Positions 15,177-21,660 of a stretch of DNA of 23,059 nucleotides are shown one piece after another. Position 1 is the stretch's first letter; each line of letters opens with the position of its first letter. Under the pieces are notes generated by a model, which saw only the letters and a program-made list of their open reading frames with translations, did no database searches and had not been told where the DNA came from. Source of the stretch: a virus. The stretch covers positions 1 through 23,059 of the IMG/VR virus record IMGVR_UViG_3300028025_000239; one strand, given 5' to 3'. The translations under genes were made by a program, and so were the position numbers.

Positions 15177-15210
15177 AAAAAGGGGCTACCAGTTAAGGTA
15201 ACCCCCTGTT
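15177..15210 (-). terminator. rho-independent terminator between capsid module and downstream genes
   Basis: On the minus strand GGGGTTACC (15205-15197) pairs with GGTAGCCCC (15190-15182) around a 6-nt loop, nine pairs with one G-U, followed at once by TTTTT (15181-15177). The upstream flank is AAAAACAG, so it may also stop plus-strand transcripts. Only 35 nt separate it from the next ATG. Confidence 0.85.
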
Positions 15211-15227
15211 TTTACTACATATTGCTA

Positions 15228-15524
15228 TTAAACACTAGTGGCTGCAAACCAAGCATAATCACCTGAAGCTACGGCAACGGCTGGGGCTGCATATGAGCCA
15301 CCTGAAGCTGTAACAACGAATGTAGAAGCATTGATTGAGCAAGTTGCTGTGGAAGCTGTAATAGCTGCACCAGCAACGCCCAGTACATAACGCTTACCGT
15401 CAGAGCCAAACACTTGTGAACCAAGTGGGCCATTGACAGGAACGCCAGTACCAGCAGAGTTTGGGTTAGTTTGGACTACAGCATCCAAATTAATACCCGA
15501 GGTGGGGGTAATGTTATATGACAT
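15228..15524 (-). CDS. small capsid decoration-like protein
   Basis: 98 residues, made of Ala, Gly, Ser, Thr and Val with few charges, and no membrane helix. The pattern GPLGSQVFGSDGKRYVLGVA (33-52) and the end SGDYAWFAATSV suggest a compact beta domain such as a head decoration or fibre protein. It follows the capsid gene by 28 nt and shares nearly the same AAAGGA ribosome binding site, and the terminator at 15177-15210 closes its transcript. High expression with the capsid gene is therefore expected. No catalytic motif. The role is inferred mainly from position. Confidence 0.72.
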   Translation of the reverse strand: MSYNITPTSGINLDAVVQTNPNSAGTGVPVNGPLGSQVFGSDGKRYVLGVAGAAITASTATCSINASTFVVTASGGSYAAPAVAVASGDYAWFAATSV

Positions 15525-15531
15525 AATATTT

Positions 15532-15537
15532 TCCTTT
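15532..15537 (-). promoter_or_regulatory. strong ribosome binding site of the decoration-like gene
   Basis: AAAGGA, 7 nt before ATG 15524. The leader AAAGGAAAATATT is almost a copy of the one in front of the capsid gene, which suggests matched high translation. Confidence 0.7.
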
Positions 15538-15551
15538 ATTTAGTCAGTTGA

Positions 15552-16532
15552 TTAAGTACCGCTCAAAATACCTTGCAAGGATGCGTTAGAGCAGGTTAAG
15601 TTACCAGCCCAACCGTACAACTTCACGATTGCATCTTGATTGATAGATTGACGCTCGCCACCGATAGGAACAAAATTACGCTCTTTGTGTGGACGGAAGA
15701 AGATGTAATTGGTGTTCAAGAGGTACATATACAATGGGTTCTCTTGTGCGCCAATACCACCACCTAGTACTACATCAGCAGACATACCACCACCGTAGAA
15801 CTTGAGGGATGCGAAACCTGCTGCGCCTTCGTCTACGCCAGCAATACGCTGAATTGCTTGCAAAGAAGCTACATAACGCTGATACAAAGTGTTACCAGCA
15901 ATAATAAGGTCTACCTTATCAGTACCACGAACAGATTTGATTGCAGCAGTTGTCATAGCAGCTTGGATCAATGTGGAAGAATCAGCACCCGTAGTTGCTT
16001 GGTTCTGCCAAAATGCCCAGTTTGCACGATTAATACCACCGTATGTACCAGTGGTTGGTGAAGTGCTGACAGCAGCGGCTAGACCTGTGATGTTCTTACC
16101 ACCGTTACCAGTACCGTCACCATACAAGTCACCCGAAATGCGGTTAAGCAGACGAGCCTCAGAAACTTGCATACGACCATCAAGAAGGTCGATGATTGCT
16201 TCTTTGCTGCTGTTTTGGAGCATTTCTAGACCGCTCATGGTTACTGAGTCAGCATACTGCGTAATGCTGAACTGAGCAGCCGAGATTGGGCTATCAGGAG
16301 TGATGTTCAGCACTTCATAGCCGCTATACGAGTTAGCGTTATTGGTTGCTGGGTCGTTGTACATGATTTCTTCCAAAATCACATTACCGCCTGAAAATGG
16401 GCGTACATTACCTTTGGAACTTAAACGCTGCAAAATTGCATTGTTTTGCGTTAAGTTGTCTGCCAATACTCCGCTACGACTTTGAATGGTGGTAGCGATA
16501 ATATCGGTGATTGCGCTATTTGCGAATGCCAT
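15552..16532 (-). CDS. major capsid protein
   Basis: 326 residues. Position after a scaffold-like gene, length and internal pattern point to the major head protein, presumably with the HK97 fold. Seen in order: helical N-arm (AITDIIATTIQSRSGVLADN), FSGGNVILEEIMYNDPAT (47-64), a spine-helix region with KEAIIDLLDGRMQVSEARLL (109-128), GDLYGDGTGNGGKNITGL (134-151), NRANWAFWQN and the terminal strands NYIFFRPHKERNFVPIG. It should form the procapsid with the scaffold encoded just upstream. ATG 16532 has an AAAGGA site with 6-nt spacing. No protease gene lies nearby, so processing as in classical HK97 is not indicated. Confidence 0.88.
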   Translation of the reverse strand: MAFANSAITDIIATTIQSRSGVLADNLTQNNAILQRLSSKGNVRPFSGGNVILEEIMYNDPATNNANSYSGYEVLNITPDSPISAAQFSITQYADSVTMSGLEMLQNSSKEAIIDLLDGRMQVSEARLLNRISGDLYGDGTGNGGKNITGLAAAVSTSPTTGTYGGINRANWAFWQNQATTGADSSTLIQAAMTTAAIKSVRGTDKVDLIIAGNTLYQRYVASLQAIQRIAGVDEGAAGFASLKFYGGGMSADVVLGGGIGAQENPLYMYLLNTNYIFFRPHKERNFVPIGGERQSINQDAIVKLYGWAGNLTCSNASLQGILSGT

Positions 16533-16538
16533 GATATT

Positions 16539-16544
16539 TCCTTT
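16539..16544 (-). promoter_or_regulatory. strong ribosome binding site of the major capsid gene
   Basis: AAAGGA, 6 nt before ATG 16532. It is one of the few junctions in the operon with a clear spacer rather than a coupled stop/start, which fits independent, high translation. Confidence 0.7.
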
Positions 16545-16555
16545 ATTAGATTAAG

Positions 16556-17647
16556 TTAAACCCGACCGCCTTCTGCATCGGCTAAATTAGCCATCAACAA
16601 AGACCGTCTATCCTTTGCATCTGTGCTTTTCACTTGACCGCTAGGAGTAACGGATCGTGGACTAACAGCAGTTGCTTTAGCTTTAGCTACTTGCTGTGCC
16701 TTAGATGCTTGGGTACTTACTGACTTCAGGAGTCGATCCTGCTCCAGTTTGTACGCTTCATCGTTCATACGCACCGCTTTGGCATAAGCCGTTTCTAGGT
16801 TTGGGGCTAAACCTCGCTCAAGTAATTGAGCCATATCTTCCCGTACCATTTCAAAGTGCGGAAACCGCTCTTTGTCACTACTTACTCGTTGAATTTCTTG
16901 GTTCAAACGAGCATTTTCCTCTTGCTCCCGAATCGCTGACAGTTGCTGAACTTGTTGCTGTGTAGCTTGAAGTTGCTGCATTAACTGTTGTTGATACGGG
17001 TCTACATACGCCTGTTCAGGCATTTGTAAGCTATCTGAATTTAATTGTATTCCATAATCTTGTGCAAGTCTATGAAACATCTGCACCTTTTCTTGGTATG
17101 GTGCTTTGGTCAAAATCATGTGCGCTCGACCAAGGTTATTGATCCAAGCTACAGGGTGAATGTTTTGCGCTTGAAGTTCAGGTGCAAATTGACCTATGGC
17201 TTCGGTAAGCTGTCGTGCATTGTCGGCTTCTGCTTTGTAGGCAGAAACGCCCTTTTTATACTCGGCTTCACGCTGGTTGGCATATTCAGCAAACTTAGCA
17301 AACTCCGCTTTATCTAGCGGCTTGCCTTCCTGCATCTTGTTCCATACCTCGACATACTCTTTTTTCCAAGTAGTTGGGCGTTTTATTTCCTCGTCAGGAA
17401 CATCACTAGCTTCTGCCACCAAGTCAGGTTCTTCAGCGGAATCCTGCTCGGGACTGGCTTCTTGGGCTTTGAAACGACCTTTTTCGTCACGGTCGTTGCT
17501 TTCTTCAACGCTATCTTCTTCGCTGGTGTTTTCGGCTTGGATTGGATCGTCATTTACTTCAATCTCCTTTTCAATAGGTGCTTCGAGTGTGCCTTCTTCG
17601 GCTTGGTCTAAGGCTGCTTCAAGTAATTCTCTGCGGTCATCTGACAT
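16556..17647 (-). CDS. scaffold-like capsid assembly protein
   Basis: 363 residues. The first 90 residues are very acidic and low in structure (IEKEIEVNDDPIQAENTSEE). The middle is helical, with WNKMQEGKPLDKAEFAKFAE and AYKAEADNARQLTEAIGQFA. A Gln-rich coiled coil follows (QQQLMQQLQATQQQVQQLSA, about 218-237). The C-terminus is basic and Ser/Ala-rich (SKAQQVAKAKATAVSPRS), as expected for the capsid-binding end of scaffold proteins. It directly precedes the major capsid gene, the classical scaffold position in podoviruses. ATG 17647 follows AGGA in the short gap after the previous TAG. Confidence 0.82.
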   Translation of the reverse strand: MSDDRRELLEAALDQAEEGTLEAPIEKEIEVNDDPIQAENTSEEDSVEESNDRDEKGRFKAQEASPEQDSAEEPDLVAEASDVPDEEIKRPTTWKKEYVEVWNKMQEGKPLDKAEFAKFAEYANQREAEYKKGVSAYKAEADNARQLTEAIGQFAPELQAQNIHPVAWINNLGRAHMILTKAPYQEKVQMFHRLAQDYGIQLNSDSLQMPEQAYVDPYQQQLMQQLQATQQQVQQLSAIREQEENARLNQEIQRVSSDKERFPHFEMVREDMAQLLERGLAPNLETAYAKAVRMNDEAYKLEQDRLLKSVSTQASKAQQVAKAKATAVSPRSVTPSGQVKSTDAKDRRSLLMANLADAEGGRV

Positions 17648-17655
17648 GGTTGTTC

Positions 17656-18054
17656 CTATCGGTAGTTAAGTTTGGAGTAAGCAATCTCAGCAATCTGCCG
17701 TTTACGGGCTTCTTGCTCTTTACGGCTAAATTCAATGGGTTTTTGCTGCATTGGCACATCATTACCGATTTCTACGCAATTATTCCGTTTAAGGTTTTCA
17801 CGGTGCTTAGATCGACTAGACACCCATGTACCGTCAGCCATGCTTATGTGGCCTTCAATGTCAGGAATAACCATAGGTGCTTCTTTTGGCGTCATTTCCA
17901 GCTTTTGCCGCCATGCTTTATCCGCTTCTTCCCCTTCAAACGGTAAGTTCCAATAAGCAAGGTACTTTTCACGGTCATCAAACTGCTTTTCGTCATATTC
18001 TTCGTGCGCTACCTTGCAGCATGGGCAAGTTACGCTGATTTTTACCAACGCCAT
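17656..18054 (-). CDS. conserved small phage protein with CPCC and HRENLKR motifs
   Basis: 132 residues. The N-terminus carries CPCC (10-13) and His17, a possible half metal site, though a second Cys pair is missing (only C93 remains). The conserved block is VIPDIEGHISMADGTWVSSR (62-81) followed by SKHRENLKRNNCVEIGND (82-99). I know this block, SRSxHRExLK with xVExGN, from phage proteins encoded near terminase or capsid genes, without a proven role. The C-terminal helix is basic (RKEQEARKRQ). ATG 18054 overlaps the glycosyltransferase stop as TAATG. It could be an assembly cofactor or a nucleic-acid-binding protein. Confidence 0.75.
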   Translation of the reverse strand: MALVKISVTCPCCKVAHEEYDEKQFDDREKYLAYWNLPFEGEEADKAWRQKLEMTPKEAPMVIPDIEGHISMADGTWVSSRSKHRENLKRNNCVEIGNDVPMQQKPIEFSRKEQEARKRQIAEIAYSKLNYR

Positions 18055-18962
18055 TACATTCTCCTTAAAATTTCAGGTAATTGATCGTATTCATCAGGCC
18101 TAAGTAGGCAAATACTGTCGTACCAACGGGCATTTTTCCACCGCCAGCATACAAATTCTTCTTTAGGCAGCAAAACTACGCATTTAACGCCCAAAGCACC
18201 TGCCAAGTGTGCTGTTCCTGTGTCTACCGTAACCACGCCCCGCATAGCCTTCATATGTTTAGCGGTAATTGACCAGTCTTTCTTCCATCCATCGTTAGGC
18301 AATGGCCTAAAGTTGCCATCAGTTTCAGGGTTTAGGCTGTAAACATCGTCACCCACCAGCTTTTCCATGTGTTCTGCGGATATAGACTTAATCCATTGCA
18401 AATTGCCCTTGCTTGCTGACCAATTTACGCCTATCTTTTTGGGAATATTACTGGGTTCAGCCTCAAAATAACCCTCTGATCCGACAATTTTCTTCGAATT
18501 TACGGGAAATAATGCCTTAACATACGGCATAGCGCAGTCAATGTAATACGGTAGCGACATTGATCCAATCCAGTAGTCGCATTCATGGGCTGGCCCTGCT
18601 TCTGTAAGGTTCGTAAGCTGGTCAATACACTCCATTTGCCCTAACACGCCAAACAATGCAGGTATAGTCAAAACTACCACCTTTTTTGCACCTAAAACCT
18701 TTAGGGCTGGCAGGAATCTAGCGTATTGGAATATATCGCCAAAGCCTTGTTCCATCTGCACTACGATGGTTTTATCTAACAAGGATTCACCCTGCCATGT
18801 TTTAGGGGCTACGGGCAGTCTTGCATACGGAATGATTTGGTTGGCAAGTATGTCTTTATGCCAGCGATACTCAAATAGCCTAAATCCAGCAGCGTACCTG
18901 CCAGCGTGTAAGTTGTCGTAGGCTAACTTATATTGTGCGTGTGGGTTTAAAGCAGTAGTAAT
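18054..18962 (-). CDS. GT9/GT41-like glycosyltransferase with remnant TPR N-terminus
   Basis: 302 residues if started at ATT 18962. The frame is open from 18971 and contains no ATG, GTG or TTG until TTG 18782. Upstream residues already match the family: LHAGRYAAGFRLFEYRWH (18-35, a TPR-like helix pair) and WQGESLLDKTIVVQ (56-69). Then follow EQGFGDIFQYARFLP (71-85), IGVNWSA, and the sugar-nucleotide region VVTVDTGTAHLAGALGVK (243-260) with WRWKNARWYDS. These are hallmarks of TPR-linked or heptosyltransferase-like enzymes that move a sugar from a nucleotide donor. GAGG lies 7 nt before the ATT. Its gene overlaps the AFQ-protein gene by 16 nt and the next gene by TAATG. The acceptor may be a virion protein or a host surface glycan. 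Confidence 0.82.
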   Translation of the reverse strand: MTTALNPHAQYKLAYDNLHAGRYAAGFRLFEYRWHKDILANQIIPYARLPVAPKTWQGESLLDKTIVVQMEQGFGDIFQYARFLPALKVLGAKKVVVLTIPALFGVLGQMECIDQLTNLTEAGPAHECDYWIGSMSLPYYIDCAMPYVKALFPVNSKKIVGSEGYFEAEPSNIPKKIGVNWSASKGNLQWIKSISAEHMEKLVGDDVYSLNPETDGNFRPLPNDGWKKDWSITAKHMKAMRGVVTVDTGTAHLAGALGVKCVVLLPKEEFVCWRWKNARWYDSICLLRPDEYDQLPEILRRM

Positions 18963-19423
18963 ATTGCAGCCTCATCGTCAAGTTCCTCTTGGCGTTTGGC
19001 TTCTAACACTTGTAACTCGTATTGGATTCGAGCCACTTCGTTTCTGTAAGCTACTGCCGCAAGGATGTTATCCCGTTGTCGTTCAAGGTAGCTTATAGAC
19101 CGCTGTAAATCTTCTGTTTCAGCTAACGGTATATCAGCTTTAACCTCTTGTTTAGATTGTACTTTAGGTTGCTTAACTTTAGCAACAGGATCAATCAAAT
19201 TCTTAAATGCTTGCTTGCGTGAAGCGTTGGCATCTTTGGTAGCTTTTTCTAACAGGCGTTGGCGTTCAGCAATCTTCTGCTGTAGCTTTCTGATCCGCTT
19301 TAGTTCTTCAGGAGTCCAGCTTGCATCATCACCACCTACCTTTTGGTTATCAGGCGGTGGCGGGTTATAGACTTGGAAAGCGTTATTTTGAAACGCATTA
19401 GCCTGAAAAGCGGTAGAAAACAT
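18947..19423 (-). CDS. small virion-type protein with AFQ repeats and coiled coil
   Basis: 158 residues. The N-terminus has three AFQ repeats at a 5-residue period (AFQAN, AFQNN, AFQVY; 5-19), then PPPPD. Charged helices follow: PEELKRIRKLQQKIAERQRL (38-57) and SYLERQRDNILAAVAYRNEV, with RIQYELQVLEAKRQEELDDE. It ends AAILLLL, a hydrophobic cap. AFQ-repeat N-termini are common in small phage proteins near fibre genes, and this one follows the large fibre with a TAATG overlap. It may be a virion peptide or a docking segment for the fibre. The function is not established. Confidence 0.75.
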   Translation of the reverse strand: MFSTAFQANAFQNNAFQVYNPPPPDNQKVGGDDASWTPEELKRIRKLQQKIAERQRLLEKATKDANASRKQAFKNLIDPVAKVKQPKVQSKQEVKADIPLAETEDLQRSISYLERQRDNILAAVAYRNEVARIQYELQVLEAKRQEELDDEAAILLLL

Positions 19424-21660
19424 TACAGAACGACCCAGCGACTTCCACTTGGTACGGTAATTGTTACCCCTGACGATACGACTACAGGGCCAACAGAACT
19501 TGCTGCATAACCGCTTGGAATACTGTAACTGGTAGCAATCGTCATGTTATTAACCACCAAACCATTTGATGCTTCTACGGCAGGTACTCGCAATGCGCCT
19601 GTGCCTGTGGTGTATGTAAAACTTGCCGATTGGTTCGGGGTAGTCGTGCCTTGACCATACGGTACATAGTTGGTTGTGTAGGTTACGGCTGGTGCTTTAT
19701 TGTTAAAGGTAGTCCAGTCCGTACTGCTCAAAGCACCTCGATTGACTGACGATGCGGTAGGTACATTTAATGTAATAACAGGTGTAGTAGTGCTATTTGC
19801 TACGGTAGAACTAAGGTCTGTACCTGTTGTGCCTAATGTAAGCGCAGCTACCGATGTAACCGTACCTAATGTGGAATCGTTAGAAGTAATCGTAAAATTA
19901 GGGTAAGTACCAGTTACCGTAGTAGTTCCTGCCCCAGTTAATGCAACTACTTGGTCGGGTGCGGTATTAGTAACAGTAAAGTTAGGGTATGTGCCGCTAG
20001 TGCTAATCCCTGTGCCGCCTGTAATGCTTACGGTTTGATCGGGTGCGGTATTTGTAATTGTTACATTGCCTGTACTTGCCGATACGCTAATACCAGTACC
20101 AGCCGTAGCTTGGGTTACGCCTGTATTGGCTATGGTAATTGCGCCAGCACCGTTTGTAACGGAAATTGCAGTACCAGCCGTTAATGTGGATTTTGTTAAA
20201 GTATTACCCGTGGAATTACCAATTAACAGTTGCCCATCGGTATAAGTTGTTTGACCTGTGCCACCTTGGTCTACAGCTACCGTGCCAATAATATGGGTTG
20301 TTTCTGTAGATACAATTTGTACTGAAACAAGCAAAGTGCCAACACTAGGGTTTGCCCTAAGAATTACGCCTACTTGAATTGAATAATTTGGTCTTGTAGG
20401 TTCTGTTACTGTATATGTTCCAGCAGTCGTAGCCGATAAAAATACAGCATCACCTTCAGCAAACGCAGATGTATCTAAGCCGTTTACTAAACCACTTATG
20501 GTTACATACCCAAAACCGTTGTTTGCAATAGTTGTAGTTGTAACGCCAATAATGTCAGAAGTTGTAAAGCTGGTTGCTATTGCTTTAGCAATAGTAGGTG
20601 TATTGCCAGTTGCACCATTTACATAAACCACCGTGCCATTATCTATAGTTGCGCCAGTTTGATTTCTAACTCGTACAATTTGTTCTTGACCGATGTTTAC
20701 GGTCATTTGACTATTGTCGTTGTAATACGCTAATGTTTTAGCATCGGTATCGTAAAAGACTTTGCCTTCTAAATAAGTTGGCGGTGTAATTGGGGTAAAG
20801 TTTTCTTCAATAACACCAGTAACAACACCTGTGTCGCTTACCGTTACTATGCTGTTCTGCAACAATTTACCTGTTGTGCCATCAAAACGGGCTATTGCGT
20901 TGTCTGTAGCGGAAGCAGGGCCTACTACATTGCCATCAAATTCATCGTTAGAAGTAATGGTGAAATTAGGGTATGTTCCGCTAATTGTGGTTGTTCCAGC
21001 ACCAGTTAAAGCTACAACTTGATCGGGGGCAGCATTGGTTACTACGCCTGTTGTATTGTCATAGCTAATGCCTGTGCCAGCACTTATGGAAGTTCTTGCC
21101 CTAGCTTGGGTAAAGTATTCGTTTGTACCTTCGGCAATGTTGGTAGTGGTTAATACGACTACGCCTGTTTGACCGTTTACAGATACTACGGCATCGGTAT
21201 TGTCTACTTTTTGCCAAATACTTCCATTAAAGATAGCCCAATCGCCAATAACCCAATCAGTAATCCCATTAAGATTTGTATTTCCTGATACATCAACAAC
21301 ATAGTAATAACCCTTAGTTCCTACTGAACTTGTTAGCGTTGGTGTGTTGGTTGAAGCGTTCCATGTACCTTGATAATTTAAATCGCCCATTAAAGGGATT
21401 TGGCTTTGCGGTACTTTACCGCCTGCATCGAGGGTAGCTACGCCTAATGCTGCGCCCTTTTCCGTTGTTGGAATGTAACCAGTAACGGTTACGCCTGACA
21501 TTGTGCCGCCAGTAATAGCCACATTGTTGGCATTTTGCTCTGCCATAGTGCCTAAACCAATTAATTGGTGGTCGGCATTCCAATCTGACGGTTCTACAAG
21601 TGTGTCATCCCCAGCATCAGGAACGGTTGATACCTTTAAATGCTTGACTGTTATAGGCAT
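19423..21660 (-). CDS. large repeat-rich tail fibre-like protein
   Basis: 745 residues, almost wholly beta-type with Thr, Gly, Val and Asn. Order: head region (1-90) with VEPSDWNADHQ; TWNASTNTPTLTSSVGTKGY (99-118) with DWVIGDWAIFNGSIWQKVDN (135-154), a known fibre module; repeat 1 (212-239); RFDGTTGKLLQNS; a domain at about 318-450 with VRVRNQTGATIDNGT; GGTGQTTYTDGQLLIGN (466-482); repeats 2 and 3 (540-595); LSSTDWTTFNNKAP (645-656); and the tail SSVGPVVVSSGVTITVPSGS-RWVVL. It has no enzyme motif. It lies directly after the portal, unusual for a fibre. ATG 21660 overlaps the portal stop as TAATG. Confidence 0.83.
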   Translation of the reverse strand: MPITVKHLKVSTVPDAGDDTLVEPSDWNADHQLIGLGTMAEQNANNVAITGGTMSGVTVTGYIPTTEKGAALGVATLDAGGKVPQSQIPLMGDLNYQGTWNASTNTPTLTSSVGTKGYYYVVDVSGNTNLNGITDWVIGDWAIFNGSIWQKVDNTDAVVSVNGQTGVVVLTTTNIAEGTNEYFTQARARTSISAGTGISYDNTTGVVTNAAPDQVVALTGAGTTTISGTYPNFTITSNDEFDGNVVGPASATDNAIARFDGTTGKLLQNSIVTVSDTGVVTGVIEENFTPITPPTYLEGKVFYDTDAKTLAYYNDNSQMTVNIGQEQIVRVRNQTGATIDNGTVVYVNGATGNTPTIAKAIATSFTTSDIIGVTTTTIANNGFGYVTISGLVNGLDTSAFAEGDAVFLSATTAGTYTVTEPTRPNYSIQVGVILRANPSVGTLLVSVQIVSTETTHIIGTVAVDQGGTGQTTYTDGQLLIGNSTGNTLTKSTLTAGTAISVTNGAGAITIANTGVTQATAGTGISVSASTGNVTITNTAPDQTVSITGGTGISTSGTYPNFTVTNTAPDQVVALTGAGTTTVTGTYPNFTITSNDSTLGTVTSVAALTLGTTGTDLSSTVANSTTTPVITLNVPTASSVNRGALSSTDWTTFNNKAPAVTYTTNYVPYGQGTTTPNQSASFTYTTGTGALRVPAVEASNGLVVNNMTIATSYSIPSGYAASSVGPVVVSSGVTITVPSGSRWVVL
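19876..20043. repeat. tandem pair of fibre repeats (copies 2 and 3)
   Basis: Two adjacent 28-codon units on the minus strand (20043-19960 and 19959-19876). Both encode PDQ, a short strand, a TGAG or TGGT turn, SGTYPNFT or TGTYPNFT, and then an Asn. They encode residues 540-595 of the large fibre-like protein. Confidence 0.75.
20944..21027. repeat. dispersed fibre repeat (copy 1)
   Basis: Encodes residues 212-239 of the same fibre. At protein level it differs from copy 3 only at two positions (ISG instead of VTG in the turn), which indicates recent duplication or gene conversion between copies about 1 kb apart. Confidence 0.75.

Noticed and set aside
18945-18962. Programmed -1 frameshift joining the AFQ protein to the glycosyltransferase
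   Set aside because: No X-XXY-YYZ slippery heptamer or downstream stem is visible near the stop, and the ILLLL end looks like a natural C-terminus.
19876-21027. CRISPR-like array from the spaced repeats
   Set aside because: The repeats are coding, in frame, partly adjacent and vary at the DNA level; they are fibre protein repeats.
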